Assembly: GCA_014237405.1 (NCBI GenBank) | Contig: JABZFO010000186.1 | Span: 30,170 to 94,169, forward strand | DNA length: 64,000 nucleotides | Origin: Desulfosarcina sp. | GTDB lineage: Bacteria > Desulfobacterota > Desulfobacteria > Desulfobacterales > Desulfosarcinaceae | Reading direction: 5' to 3' | Part shown: one piece after another, positions 36,578 through 45,718 of the stretch | Layout of the letters: the number at the start of each line of letters is the position of its first letter | Position numbering within the stretch: position 1 is the first letter of the stretch | Made by a program: the position numbers and the translations under genes | Notes under the pieces: model-generated | The model's database searches: none | The model's input: only the letters and a program-made list of their open reading frames with translations | Told to the model about the DNA's origin: nothing

Positions 36578-37801
36578 ATGAATGACAGTGTGGTGCTATC
36601 GGGAAGCTTGGGCTTCCTGCCGTTGGGAGACATTATTCAGCTTCTTGGTTCAAGCGGCAGCACTGGGGTGCTCCGCTTGATCAGCCGCTATGCACCGGAT
36701 CCCGGGTTTATCTATTTTATCGAGGGAAATCCGGTCAATGCCCAAAAAGGGGACATGGACGGGCTCGATGCCCTCTACTCCCTTTTCGGCTGGGTGAACG
36801 GATCCTTTGAATTCACCCGCGGGGCCATATTGGCCGACAAGCGAATCAACAAAAGCCGAATGGGAATTATTTTAGAGGGTCTGAAGCTTCTGGATGATGG
36901 GCTTATCAAGAAAGTCGGACCGGCCACCGCCGCCAACAAGACTGCCGACATGAAACGTTCACTTTCTAAAACTGCCATCGTCAAGGGCCCGCTCGTGGAT
37001 TACATGTATGTGGTCGATGAGGAGGACTTTTTCGACGGTGAACATATTGTCGAAGAGGGAAAACACGGCAGCTGGATGTGGGTGATATTGGAGGGTGTCG
37101 TCGATATCGTCAAAGAGGTGGAATCGGGGACCATTCCCATCATCCGCATCGGCGACGGCTGCTTTATCGGCAGCATGGCCTCCTTTCTGTTGCAAGGGCA
37201 CATCCGTACGGCCTCCGCCGTTGCCGTGGGCAACGTTCAGTTGGGTGTTCTGGATTCCCAGCGCCTGGCCCAGGAATATGCCGGCATGTCACTGGAATTC
37301 AGGACATTTTTAACCAGCGTGGACAAACGTTTTAAACAGCTGACCGACCGCATCGTGGAATATCATGACGGGAAAGTTCAGACCGCCGACATTTTAAAAG
37401 ACAAGAAGGTGCTCATCCAACAGGGAAAGACCGAAAATGAACAGCTCTATGTGGTTAAGCAGGGCAGGGGGTCCGTGGTCCGGAAGACCGAAAACGGCCC
37501 GGTAATGCTGTGCCACCTTTACCAAGGCGACTTTTTCGGCGATGTGCCTTTTCTGCATTTGGGCCAGGAGCCGGAAGAGGCGTCCATCTACGGTTCAGAA
37601 AATATCAAAATCACCAAGATCGAGGCCGCATCGCTGCAAACGGAATACAACCGGCTTTCCACTACTTTTAAAAACATTGTGGCCAATATGGCGACCTGCA
37701 TGTCTGTTACCGCAGATATGGTTTGCAGCTCCCTGACTTCAAAAAAAGCAGCGCCAGCGGATTCAAACATTTACCATCAGGACAAAGGTGAACCCCAATG
37801 A
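36578..37801 (+). CDS. DUF4388 (PATAN) protein with two cyclic-nucleotide-binding-like domains
   Basis: A 407-residue protein. The N-terminal DUF4388/PATAN domain opens with LSGSLGFLPLGDIIQLLG and continues to about residue 110 (GWVNGSFEFTRG). Two cNMP-binding-like beta barrels follow (about 140-250 with GDGCFIGSMASFLLQGHIR, and about 270-385 with DFFGDVPFLHLG), each missing the full phosphate-binding cassette (no clear FGExxLL-x-RxA), so ligand binding is uncertain. ATG 36578 is preferred to a TTG 6 bp earlier. It follows the MglA-like gene by 15 bp and its stop overlaps the PilZ gene. PATAN domains are known in regulators of motility and polarity. Confidence 0.78.
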   Translation: MNDSVVLSGSLGFLPLGDIIQLLGSSGSTGVLRLISRYAPDPGFIYFIEGNPVNAQKGDMDGLDALYSLFGWVNGSFEFTRGAILADKRINKSRMGIILEGLKLLDDGLIKKVGPATAANKTADMKRSLSKTAIVKGPLVDYMYVVDEEDFFDGEHIVEEGKHGSWMWVILEGVVDIVKEVESGTIPIIRIGDGCFIGSMASFLLQGHIRTASAVAVGNVQLGVLDSQRLAQEYAGMSLEFRTFLTSVDKRFKQLTDRIVEYHDGKVQTADILKDKKVLIQQGKTENEQLYVVKQGRGSVVRKTENGPVMLCHLYQGDFFGDVPFLHLGQEPEEASIYGSENIKITKIEAASLQTEYNRLSTTFKNIVANMATCMSVTADMVCSSLTSKKAAPADSNIYHQDKGEPQ

Positions 37802-38148
37802 ACGAAAAGAGAAAACATTCCAGAGTGGACTCCATCTACCTGCTGAACTATGTGCATCTGGATGAAAATGATAACGCGATGATGCAGGGCATGGGCCGAA
37901 CGATTAACGTCTCCGAGTCAGGCATCATGCTGGAAACCCACGTGTCGTTCGGTGAGAATGATACGGTGGACGTGGTCGTAGGGCTCAAAGAGGATATGGT
38001 CACCATTCGAGGGAAGGTGGTTTTCGCCCGGGCCACCGAAACCGGCCGGTATCAGTCCGGCATTCAATTCCTGACCATTGAAGACGCATCCTTGGAAACA
38101 CTGCGTCGCTATATTGATGCGTTCAACGCCTTTTCCGCCAACGCATAG
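37798..38148 (+). CDS. PilZ-domain protein
   Basis: A 116-residue single-domain PilZ protein. The arginine motif RKHSR at the N-terminus and the NVSESGIML motif (D/N-x-S-x-x-G) near residue 38 are those that bind cyclic di-GMP; the remaining beta barrel (VVGLKEDMVTIRGKVVFA, YQSGIQFLTI) is as expected. The ATG overlaps the preceding stop (ATGA), so it is translated with the DUF4388/cNMP gene. It probably reports cyclic di-GMP level to the MglA-like module controlling surface motility or pili. Confidence 0.88.
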   Translation: MNEKRKHSRVDSIYLLNYVHLDENDNAMMQGMGRTINVSESGIMLETHVSFGENDTVDVVVGLKEDMVTIRGKVVFARATETGRYQSGIQFLTIEDASLETLRRYIDAFNAFSANA

Positions 38149-38213
38149 TCCCCTAAGCCATGGGGTAGTGACCCCCCATGCGCACTTTTTTCGCGAAAAA
38201 AGGAAACCCTAAC

Positions 38214-39110
38214 ATGACCCGTGTCGTTCGAGAAACTGATTTCCCCTCCCTGAAATTGCTTCAACGAGGCAAGGTCCGAGACATGTACGATCTGGGCGAA
38301 GCCTACCTGATGGTGGCGACGGACCGCATGTCCGCCTTTGATGTGGTCCTGCCCGATCCCATACCGGATAAGGGCATCGTCCTCACCCAGATCTCCCTCT
38401 TCTGGTTCGACATCTTGGCTCAGCTGGTCAACAATCACGTCATCACCGCCGATGTCTCCCGGTATCCTGAATCCTGCCATCCCTATGCAGCGGCTCTTCA
38501 AGGGCGCAGCATCGTCGTCAAAAAGGCCCAGCCCCTTCCGGTGGAGTGTGTGGTCCGCGGCTACATTACCGGTTCCGGCTGGAAATCCTACCAGAAGAAC
38601 GGATCCGTATGCGGCATCCGCCTGCCTGAAGGACTGGTTGAATCTGATCGGCTGCCGGAACCGATCTTTACGCCATCGACTAAAGAGGAACTGGGCAAGC
38701 ACGATATCAATATCGACTTTGATGAGATGGTTAGGCGGATCGGCGCACCGCTGGCGGAACAGGTCAGGGATCTGTCACTGGCCATCTATATAAAAGGTGC
38801 GCAAATTGCCGGTGAAAAAGGTATCATCATTGCCGACACCAAATTTGAATTCGGCCTGGTCGATGGAGAAGTGATCCTCATTGATGAAGTGTTGACCCCG
38901 GACTCTTCACGCTTCTGGCCCAAGATCACCTATGCCCCGGGCGGATCACAGGAAAGCTTCGACAAGCAGTATCTACGCGATTACCTGCTTTCGCTGGATT
39001 GGGACAAAACGCCCCCCGGCCCCAGTCTTCCCCAGTCGGTAATCGACAACACACGGGCCAAATATGTGGAGGCCTTGACGCTGCTTTCCGGCAACAGCCA
39101 TGGACTTTAA
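38214..39110 (+). CDS. purC: Phosphoribosylaminoimidazole-succinocarboxamide synthase
   Basis: A 298-residue SAICAR synthetase of purine biosynthesis, joining CAIR and aspartate with [67 protein letters not shown] and DSSRFW are diagnostic. ATG 38214 with AGGA is chosen; an in-frame ATG 36 bp upstream would add a basic, non-conserved N-terminus. The end overlaps the ParB-like gene by 11 bp. Intact. Confidence 0.95.
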   Translation: MTRVVRETDFPSLKLLQRGKVRDMYDLGEAYLMVATDRMSAFDVVLPDPIPDKGIVLTQISLFWFDILAQLVNNHVITADVSRYPESCHPYAAALQGRSIVVKKAQPLPVECVVRGYITGSGWKSYQKNGSVCGIRLPEGLVESDRLPEPIFTPSTKEELGKHDINIDFDEMVRRIGAPLAEQVRDLSLAIYIKGAQIAGEKGIIIADTKFEFGLVDGEVILIDEVLTPDSSRFWPKITYAPGGSQESFDKQYLRDYLLSLDWDKTPPGPSLPQSVIDNTRAKYVEALTLLSGNSHGL

Positions 39111-40047
39111 GGTCACCCCCGTTTCACTGGATCGGATTGAAACGGCGGACCGCACCTTCAAAATTACCACGAATACTGATAAAATCGACCTGGCGCTGTC
39201 CATCAGCGCCATTGGTCTTCTGCAGCCGCCGGTGCTCATTAAAAATCGGCGGGACTACACGGTGGTTTGCGGATTCAAACGGATTGCCGCGTGTGAAACC
39301 CTGAACATCGCCAGCATCCCGGCCAGAATACTCCACCCGGATTCCCCGAAGATTGCATGTGCCCAGATTGCCATTTCAGACAATTCCTATCAACGGCCAC
39401 TGAACATTGTTGAACAATCCCGCGCCTACGCATTGATCCGAAGATTCGCAGACAGTTCAACGTCCTGGCTGAAAATCGCCGAATCAGCAGGATTGGCTCG
39501 CAGCCAAACCGCTATGGATCGGATAATGCCGGTTGCCGGCATGCCGATATCCCTGCAAGATGCCATTCTCGACGGCAGTATCGCTCTTCCCATTGCCTTG
39601 CATATCAACCAGTTGAATAAAGATGACGCCATGTCCCTTTGCCGTTTTTTCCGGCAAATTACCACTGGGCTGAATATTCAACGGGAGCTGTTGGCGTTGA
39701 TTTCCGAAATCTCCTTCAGGGATGACATCTCCATTGCCAGGCTGATAGAACAGGATGAGATCGCCGTGGTCATGGAAAACGGTGATTCTCCTGCACCTCA
39801 AAAAGTTCGGGAATTGAGGATGATGCTGAAAGTGAAACGCTATCCTGAACTGAGCAAGGCCGAAGCGGCGTACAACCAGAAAATGAAAGCCCTTAAATTA
39901 AATCCGTATATTCAGCTCCAGCCCCCGCGGTTTTTCGAAGGAAAAGCCTACCGTCTGACATTGACCGTTGATTCCCGCCGTCAGCTGAAATCCCTGCAAT
40001 CTGAATTGGAGAAACTGGTTTACAATCCCAGCCCACTCCCGGAATAA
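39100..40047 (+). CDS. Orphan ParB-like N-terminal domain protein
   Basis: A 315-residue protein with a ParB/sulfiredoxin-like N-terminal domain (residues 20-100: [31 protein letters not shown] in the place of the GERR box, then [12 protein letters not shown] equivalent to the N-x-x-E-x-A-R motif) and an HTH-like region ([20 protein letters not shown]). No parA or parS-like sequence is nearby. It overlaps purC and may be translationally coupled to it. In Spo0J/ParB this fold binds and hydrolyses CTP; whether this divergent box does so cannot be told. Role unknown: possibly a chromosome- or phage-derived regulator. Confidence 0.7.
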   Translation: MDFKVTPVSLDRIETADRTFKITTNTDKIDLALSISAIGLLQPPVLIKNRRDYTVVCGFKRIAACETLNIASIPARILHPDSPKIACAQIAISDNSYQRPLNIVEQSRAYALIRRFADSSTSWLKIAESAGLARSQTAMDRIMPVAGMPISLQDAILDGSIALPIALHINQLNKDDAMSLCRFFRQITTGLNIQRELLALISEISFRDDISIARLIEQDEIAVVMENGDSPAPQKVRELRMMLKVKRYPELSKAEAAYNQKMKALKLNPYIQLQPPRFFEGKAYRLTLTVDSRRQLKSLQSELEKLVYNPSPLPE

Positions 40048-40136
40048 AGCCTCGGGAAAGTAAAGAATCCTGCCCAGAGGACCAGATTTTCTAAGGATAA
40101 ATAAATACACTCAATAGCGGCAGAGTAAATCATTTT

Positions 40137-40226
40137 TTGAACGTCCAACATCGAACATCGAATGATGAACTCGCTTCGCTCCGTCAGTTTATCAAAACAG
40201 GCAGAATACCTTATTCAAAATTCGAC
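40137..40226. repeat. C-family repeat, half copy
   Basis: TTGAACGTCCAACATCGAACA arm followed by the family core (CGAATGATGAACTCGCTTCG, AGAATACCTTATTCAAAATT). The opposite arm is missing; the sequence passes directly into a pair of hairpins. Confidence 0.65.
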
Positions 40227-40251
40227 GATCTGCATGAATAGCGATGTTTTT

Positions 40252-40298
40252 AGACCCCTTAGAGGGGTCTTCCTCAAACCACCCGTTCCACGGGTGGT
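40252..40298. repeat. Pair of REP-like hairpins
   Basis: Two adjacent perfect stems: AGACCCCT/AGGGGTCT (40252-40270) with a 3-nt loop, and ACCACCCGT/ACGGGTGGT (40278-40298) with loop TCC. Short, GC-rich, tandem hairpins like these are typical of REP sequences or of subterminal structures recognised by Y1 transposases. A 67-codon minus-strand frame covers them (40192-40395) but has no recognisable family. Confidence 0.5.
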
Positions 40299-40402
40299 AG
40301 GTGATTTTCACATCTTGACCTGACGGATTCAGAGTCCACTCCCTGCTATAAAACTCCCTGACGTTTCTGTTTTCAATCACCATCGATTTTACCACGCTTA
40401 AG

Positions 40403-40433
40403 GTTGTGGATTTTCTTTTTGCCGCGGCCCTTA
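40403..40433. repeat. R-family remnant, one terminal repeat
   Basis: GTTGTGGATTTTCTTTTTGC then CGCGGCCCTTA: matches the right end of R copy 1 almost exactly, without hairpin or left end. Together with the C half copy and the hairpins it marks 40048-40570 as a graveyard of small elements with no gene. Confidence 0.65.
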
Positions 40434-40570
40434 GTACTAACGAAGAGATAACTATTTGGAAAAGTTGAACTTAATAAGCATTTCAGGCAAAACATCCTGA
40501 ATCTGACAAGTAAAAAACTAAAAATAGGTAAAAAATATATTTAAATTTTAAAAAAATGAACAGTTAGCAC

Positions 40571-40600
40571 TTGACAAATATCTGGCAGGATATGTATTCT
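40571..40600 (+). promoter_or_regulatory. Sigma-70 promoter with overlapping palindromes (tetR)
   Basis: TTGACA (40571-40576), 18-bp spacer, TATTCT (40595-40600), followed within 30 bp by the TetR start. The spacer holds ATATCTGGCAGGATAT, a partial palindrome that could be the repressor's own operator (inference). Confidence 0.5.
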
Positions 40601-40629
40601 CATACAAGAAATAAATGGGATTCATTTTT

Positions 40630-41262
40630 ATGGGGATTAAGGAGCGTAAAGAGAGAGAACGAGAGAGACGCCGACAGCAGATCATGGTTGCCGCCAAACG
40701 GGTATTTACCGACAAGGGCTTCAGCAAGGCAACCATGGAAGATATCGCCAAAGAAGCGGAATTAAGCCCCGGAACCATTTACCTCTATTTCAAAAATAAA
40801 GACGAACTATACGCCTCCCTTTCCCTGCGGATACTCCAGTATTTGGTGATTCGCCTCGAGCACGTGAATGCAGAACCGTTTACCGACGCGGCACAGCGCC
40901 TCACCGCCCTGAAAGATGCCATGGTCGATGTCTATGAATTCGACCCGCTTATTCTCATCAACATGTTTCATATGCAATCCAGCGAGACGTTGAGGAACCT
41001 GTCTCCGGATCTTTTAGGCCAAATCGAAATATTGAGCCGAAAATCCCTGAAAGCCATGGCAAACATTTTCGAAGACGGTATCCGCAATGAGATGTTTATC
41101 GACAAGCATCCGACAGCAGTTGCCGATATCCTCTGGTCACTTTTTTCAGGCATCGTACTTTGGGAAACCAGCAAAAAGATTATCAATGACGAAAAGGACT
41201 TCTTAAAAGAAACCTTTGATACCGCCTTTGAAATCTTTTCTCGAGGGATCATGCGCCATTAG
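40630..41262 (+). CDS. TetR-family transcriptional regulator
   Basis: A 210-residue repressor. The N-terminal helix-turn-helix is classic (AAKRVFTDKGFSKATMEDIA, AELSPGTIYLYFKNKDELY), and the C-terminal helical domain has no recognised ligand type. ATG 40630 is preferred with GGGA upstream; an ATG at 40615 is possible. A promoter with overlapping palindromes lies just upstream, suggesting autorepression. The acs gene starts 231 bp downstream on the same strand; the regulator may control acetate or fatty acid metabolism, as many TetR proteins beside acyl-CoA ligases do, but this is inferred from position. Confidence 0.85.
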   Translation: MGIKERKERERERRRQQIMVAAKRVFTDKGFSKATMEDIAKEAELSPGTIYLYFKNKDELYASLSLRILQYLVIRLEHVNAEPFTDAAQRLTALKDAMVDVYEFDPLILINMFHMQSSETLRNLSPDLLGQIEILSRKSLKAMANIFEDGIRNEMFIDKHPTAVADILWSLFSGIVLWETSKKIINDEKDFLKETFDTAFEIFSRGIMRH

Positions 41263-41493
41263 CTAGCGCACCAATCTTTGCTCGTTTAATGACAACGTTT
41301 AACCGGAATAACGAAAGGGGGGATTAAACACGGGGAGGAGGATTTCTTTTCTACTTGCGTTTGTCAACGATCGGATGGCTTGACCTGGCGTTTAAGACAC
41401 ATGGAAGGGCAACTGAGGAAGACGCATTGAAAAGAAGCCAAAATGCACATCGGTCCGACTGAATTTACAACTTTAATCAGAGGAGAGTGACCC

Positions 41494-43527
41494 ATGGCAG
41501 AAAAAGAAGTTATCGAAACATCAGAGGCTCAGATTGCCGTACACTGGAAAGAGGAGGGGTACTATCACCCGTCATCGGAATTCATCGCCCAGGCCAATGT
41601 GACGGACAAAGCTGTCTACGAACGGTTCAGCCTGGATAATTTCCCCAACTGCTTCAAAGAGTATGCGGATCTGCTGGACTGGTACGAATACTGGGATGAG
41701 ATTTTGGATACCAGCGATGCGCCCTGTTTCAAATGGTTCAAGGGCGGCAAGATCAACGCCAGCTACAATTGTATCGATCGTCATTTAAAAGACAATAAAA
41801 ACAAGACCGCCATCCACTTCGTTCCCGAGCCGATGGATGAAAAATACGAGCACATCACCTACCAGGAGCTTTTTGTTCGGGTCAATGAGTTTGCTGCGCT
41901 GCTCAGGGATTTTGCCGGTCTGAAACGGGGTGACCGGGTTACCCTGCACATGCCGATGGTGCCGGAACTGCCTATCACCATGCTGGCCTGTGCACGCCTG
42001 GGCGTGATCCATTCGCAGGTGTTCGGCGGTTTCAGCGGCACCGCCTGCTCCGACAGAATTGTCGATTCCCAAAGCCGCGTGCTGATCACCATGGACGCCT
42101 ACTACCGCAGTGGAACCCTGATCGATCACAAGCAGAATGCGGATGTGGCTGTCGAGCATGCGGCAAAAGACGGCCAGAAGGTGGACAAAGTGCTGGTCTG
42201 GCAGAGGTACCCGGGCAAATATTCCGCAGCCACACCCATGAAGGACGGACTGGATTATTTTGTCAATGAACTGCTTCCCAAATACTATGGCGAACGTGTC
42301 GAGCCCGAACGGATGAATGCCGAAGATCCGCTGTTTCTCATGTACACCAGCGGGACCACGGGCAAGCCCAAAGGCTGCCAGCACGGCACCGGCGGATTCC
42401 TTTCATATGTCACCGGAACATCAAAATATGTTCAGGATATCCATCCCGAAGACGTCTACTGGTGCATGGCGGATATCGGCTGGATCACGGGACATTCCTA
42501 CATCGTCTATGGCCCGCTGGCCCTCTGCGCCTCCACGGTCATGTACGAAGGGGTTCCCACCTACCCGGATGCGGGACGCGCCTGGAGGATCGCCCAGGAC
42601 CTGGATGTGAATATTTTCCACACCGCCCCCACAGCCATCCGGGCCTTGCGGAAAATCGGGCCGGATGAACCTGCAAAATATAACTATCATTTTAAGCACA
42701 TGACCACGGTTGGCGAGCCCATCGAGCCGGCAGTGTGGAAGTGGTATCACAAGGAAGTGGGAAAGGGAGAAGCCATTATTGTCGACACCTGGTGGCAGAC
42801 GGAAACCGGCGGATTTCTCTGCAGCACCATGCCGGGCATCACCCCCATGAAACCGGGCAGCGCCGGACCGGGTATGCCGGGCATCCACCCCATCATCTAT
42901 GACGATGAAGGCGAAGTCCTTCCCCAGGGCGCCGGAAAGGCGGGAAACATCTGCATCCAGAACCCCTGGCCGGGCATGTTCCAGACCATCTGGGGCGATC
43001 GCGACCGTTTCGTGGACACCTACTTTGCCCGCTACTGCAAGGATCCCAACAGCAAGGACTGGAGAGACTGGCCCTACCTCACCGGTGACGCCGCCGTGGA
43101 GGCCGAAGACGGCTACTATCGGATCCTGGGCCGAATCGACGATGTCATCAACGTCTCCGGTCACAGGCTCGGCACCAAGGAGATTGAATCCGCCGCCCTG
43201 GTCGTACCTGAAGTGGCCGAAGCTGCGGTTGTTCCGGTTTCCCACGAAATCAAGGGCATAGAGCCGGACCTCTACGTCGCCCTCAAACCCGGGTTCGAAG
43301 CCAGTGACGAAATGGCCAAGAAGATTTCCGATACGATCTGTACCGAGATCGGAAAGATCGCCAAACCGCGCACGGTCTGGATCGTCAAGGATATGCCCAA
43401 GACCCGCTCCGGCAAGATCATGCGCCGCGTGCTGGGCGCCCTGTCCAACGATCGTGATGTGGGTGACGTCATGACCCTGGCCAATCCTGAAATCGTCGAA
43501 GAGATCAAGGCGATGGTTAAAAAATAG
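41494..43527 (+). CDS. acs: Acetyl-CoA synthetase, AMP-forming
   Basis: A 677-residue adenylate-forming enzyme making acetyl-CoA from acetate, ATP and CoA. YTSGTTGKPKGC near residue 284 (P-loop), DVYWCMADIGWITGHSY, DTWWQTETGG (acetate-pocket tryptophan present), YLTGDAA, GRIDDVINVSGHRLG and the regulatory acetylation lysine in KTRSGKIMRR near 634 are all visible. GAGGAGAGTG precedes the ATG. A strong hairpin and the acetate symporter gene follow, forming an acetate uptake and activation unit. Complete. Confidence 0.95.
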   Translation: MAEKEVIETSEAQIAVHWKEEGYYHPSSEFIAQANVTDKAVYERFSLDNFPNCFKEYADLLDWYEYWDEILDTSDAPCFKWFKGGKINASYNCIDRHLKDNKNKTAIHFVPEPMDEKYEHITYQELFVRVNEFAALLRDFAGLKRGDRVTLHMPMVPELPITMLACARLGVIHSQVFGGFSGTACSDRIVDSQSRVLITMDAYYRSGTLIDHKQNADVAVEHAAKDGQKVDKVLVWQRYPGKYSAATPMKDGLDYFVNELLPKYYGERVEPERMNAEDPLFLMYTSGTTGKPKGCQHGTGGFLSYVTGTSKYVQDIHPEDVYWCMADIGWITGHSYIVYGPLALCASTVMYEGVPTYPDAGRAWRIAQDLDVNIFHTAPTAIRALRKIGPDEPAKYNYHFKHMTTVGEPIEPAVWKWYHKEVGKGEAIIVDTWWQTETGGFLCSTMPGITPMKPGSAGPGMPGIHPIIYDDEGEVLPQGAGKAGNICIQNPWPGMFQTIWGDRDRFVDTYFARYCKDPNSKDWRDWPYLTGDAAVEAEDGYYRILGRIDDVINVSGHRLGTKEIESAALVVPEVAEAAVVPVSHEIKGIEPDLYVALKPGFEASDEMAKKISDTICTEIGKIAKPRTVWIVKDMPKTRSGKIMRRVLGALSNDRDVGDVMTLANPEIVEEIKAMVKK

Positions 43528-43541
43528 ATTCTAACAGATAC

Positions 43542-43574
43542 GGGTTGGATCGGAAATCAGTTCCGGTCCAACCC
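43542..43574 (+). terminator. Strong intercistronic hairpin between acs and symporter
   Basis: GGGTTGGATCGGAA pairs with TTCCGGTCCAACCC, 14 bp with one wobble and a 5-nt loop (ATCAG). It lies 15 bp after the acs stop. There is no T-tract, so it is more likely an RNA-stability or partial-attenuation element than a full terminator. Confidence 0.55.
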
Positions 43575-43682
43575 CAAGGAGCCACGAAAGGAGGTAATGG
43601 GCGTCCCTGAACGATCGTAAGCATCGATAAACATTTTGGCTACCGATCAACTTCATTGACGAAAGGCACAGGAGGAAACGTT

Positions 43683-45479
43683 ATGGGTGGAACCACGTGG
43701 GTTTATATCATGTTGGGTCTTTACATTATCTACTGTTTTTACTGGGGGCTGAAAGGGTATTTTACGGAAAAGACCTCCTCCGGCTACGCCATTGCCGGAC
43801 GGTCCATTCCCTTTTTCGCCTTCCTGCTGGCGGCTACGGCGGCATCGTTCTCAGGATGGACCTTCATCGGCCATCCGGGCCTCATCTGGCGGGACGGTCT
43901 GGCCTATGCGTTTGCATCGTTTTACGTGCTGACCATTCCCATCACCGGTACTTTCTTTTCAAAACGTACCTGGCTGTTGGGCAAACGCTACGGATTCATC
44001 ACACCGGGCGATATGTACGCCTACTATTACAACAGTGAGGCCATACGGTTTCTCGTGGTGATGACGGCGGTACTTTACTCCGTATTTTACTCGGCGGTGC
44101 AGCTGATGGCCTCCGCCTCATTGTTTCATATCATTGCCGGTGTACCGATAACCTTCGGCGCCATCTTCATGGCGTTCATCGTGTGGTTTTATGTTTGTAC
44201 CGGCGGTCTGAAGGCCAGCACCTGGGTCGGCGTGATCCAGTTCGTCCTGCTGGTGGGTGGTATCGTCATCCTCGGCTTCTTTGTAATCACCTCAGAACAA
44301 TTCGGCGGCTGGACCGCTTTTTCGGCGGCCGTTCACGAGCTGGATACCAAACTCCTGGAGGTACCCCGGGTGATCTATATGGGTCTGGGCGCGGCGCCCG
44401 GAGAATCGGCGTGGACCGCGGTGATGATCCTTACCTATATGTTTGCCCTCATGGGGATCCAGAGCTCCCCGGCCTTCACCATGTGGACCTTCGGCATTAA
44501 AAGTCCCAAACCCCTGGCGTGGCAGCAGGCCTTCATGTCCACCTTCGTGGTCGGCTTTGCCCTTTTCTTCTTCACCGCCTTCCAGGGAATGGGCGCCAAA
44601 GTACTTGAAGTGGCAGGGCACCCGGCCTTTGCAAATGTCAACCAGGCCACGGTCGTTCCCATATTGATGAAAGAATTCCTGCCGCCCTTCATGCTGGGCG
44701 TCGTGTTCATGGGTGCCATCGCGGCGATCCACTCCACGGCAGCGCCCTATATCGGCACCGGCGGCTCTATTCTGCTTCGCGACATCTACTGGCGCTATAT
44801 CCGGAAACAGGAGGCCTCCCACGCCGAGCAGATCTGGATGAACCGTGTCTTCGCCACCATCCTGACCATTCTTGCACTGACCGTGGGCATGACTTCCAAG
44901 GCGGCGCTCGTTATCCTCGGCGCATTGGCCACGGCTTTCGGGTTCGTCATGTACGTCCTGCTGTTGGGGGTCATATGGGGCTTCAAGTTCCCGAGAGTGG
45001 GTGCAGTGCTAGGGGTACTGGTCGGTATGATCGCCGTGTTCCTCACCTACAAAATCTGGCCGCGGCCCTTGTCCATGCACGCCGCTTTCTGGGGCACCGC
45101 CAGCGGATTGACAGTGGCCTTTATCTGCAGGGGTCTTGGCATCAAGGATGACGAAGAGACCTCCAAACGCCAGGCGGAAGTACGTAACTTCCTGGACGAC
45201 ATCGATGCGCCCAGCGAATCGGGCAAGCAGTGGCGCGGTATCATGAAGATCGTCGTACCCATCTGGTATTTCTTTGCCATCGGACCTGCCTGCATCCTGG
45301 GCAACAAAGCCTTCTCTTTCTCTGGATTCACTCCCCTGTGGTCCTGGCAGATTATGTGGTGGATACTGGGTATCGTGATGATGTGGGCCCTTTGCTTCAA
45401 ATCTGAAATGGCCACCACCAACGAGGTCCAGATCGAACGGGCGGAAAAGGAAACCAATATCGTTATCAAGGAAGCCTAA
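43683..45479 (+). CDS. Sodium:solute symporter, acetate permease type
   Basis: A 598-residue member of the SSS family with about 13-14 predicted helices. The first periplasmic region and helix 2 (AGRSIPFFAFLLAATAASFSGW), the conserved YSVFYSAVQLMASASLF and GLKASTWVGVIQFVLL segments and the TAAPYIGTGGSILLRDIYW region match acetate/monocarboxylate symporters. ATG 43683 with AGGAGG is the start. Between acs and the small membrane peptide it forms an acetate import unit driven by Na+ or H+. The C-terminal cytoplasmic tail (about 505-530) is charged. Confidence 0.88.
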   Translation: MGGTTWVYIMLGLYIIYCFYWGLKGYFTEKTSSGYAIAGRSIPFFAFLLAATAASFSGWTFIGHPGLIWRDGLAYAFASFYVLTIPITGTFFSKRTWLLGKRYGFITPGDMYAYYYNSEAIRFLVVMTAVLYSVFYSAVQLMASASLFHIIAGVPITFGAIFMAFIVWFYVCTGGLKASTWVGVIQFVLLVGGIVILGFFVITSEQFGGWTAFSAAVHELDTKLLEVPRVIYMGLGAAPGESAWTAVMILTYMFALMGIQSSPAFTMWTFGIKSPKPLAWQQAFMSTFVVGFALFFFTAFQGMGAKVLEVAGHPAFANVNQATVVPILMKEFLPPFMLGVVFMGAIAAIHSTAAPYIGTGGSILLRDIYWRYIRKQEASHAEQIWMNRVFATILTILALTVGMTSKAALVILGALATAFGFVMYVLLLGVIWGFKFPRVGAVLGVLVGMIAVFLTYKIWPRPLSMHAAFWGTASGLTVAFICRGLGIKDDEETSKRQAEVRNFLDDIDAPSESGKQWRGIMKIVVPIWYFFAIGPACILGNKAFSFSGFTPLWSWQIMWWILGIVMMWALCFKSEMATTNEVQIERAEKETNIVIKEA

Positions 45480-45508
45480 TCAGTTAACCTGCAAAGGAGA
45501 CATCACTC

Positions 45509-45595
45509 ATGAAGCCAGAAGATATGTGGATGATTGGACTGGTCGTGTTCTCCATCCTGTGGACCGCATCTTTCGGATGGGGGCTATTCGGATAG
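45509..45595 (+). CDS. 28-residue membrane peptide, symporter accessory type
   Basis: A very short gene: ATG 45509 with AAAGGAGA at the right distance, reading MKPEDMWMIGLVVFSIL and ending GWGLFG before TAG. The central 17-20 residues form a single hydrophobic helix. It starts 29 bp after the symporter stop. Tiny one-helix proteins in this position are known beside SSS symporters (symporter small accessory proteins), and co-expression is expected; function is unproven. Confidence 0.7.
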   Translation: MKPEDMWMIGLVVFSILWTASFGWGLFG

Positions 45596-45616
45596 ACAGG
45601 CCTTATTGTGACCAAT

Positions 45617-45648
45617 CCGGCCACCGGTGTCGATGAACCGGTGGCCGG
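45617..45648 (+). terminator. Strong hairpin after the symporter unit
   Basis: CCGGCCACCGGT pairs perfectly with ACCGGTGGCCGG around an 8-nt loop (GTCGATGA). It lies 21 bp after the stop of the membrane peptide. No T-run follows, so termination efficiency is uncertain, but it is the most stable hairpin in this part of the window. Confidence 0.6.
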
Positions 45649-45718
45649 TAAACAACACTTGACTGGATGGGGCACGGGGAGGTATCCTCTCTGTGTCCCA
45701 TCACGGCGAATCTTCATC

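Noticed and set aside
40192..40395. A 67-codon minus-strand frame between the ParB-like and TetR genes
   Set aside because: It runs through the two hairpins and a C-type repeat, has no ribosome binding site or recognisable family, and is better explained as chance reading of repeat DNA.
43590..43613. A leader peptide of seven codons after AAAGGAGG upstream of the symporter
   Set aside because: The spacing from the ribosome binding site to ATG is too short (about 2 nt) and there is no attenuator-like structure between it and the symporter gene.
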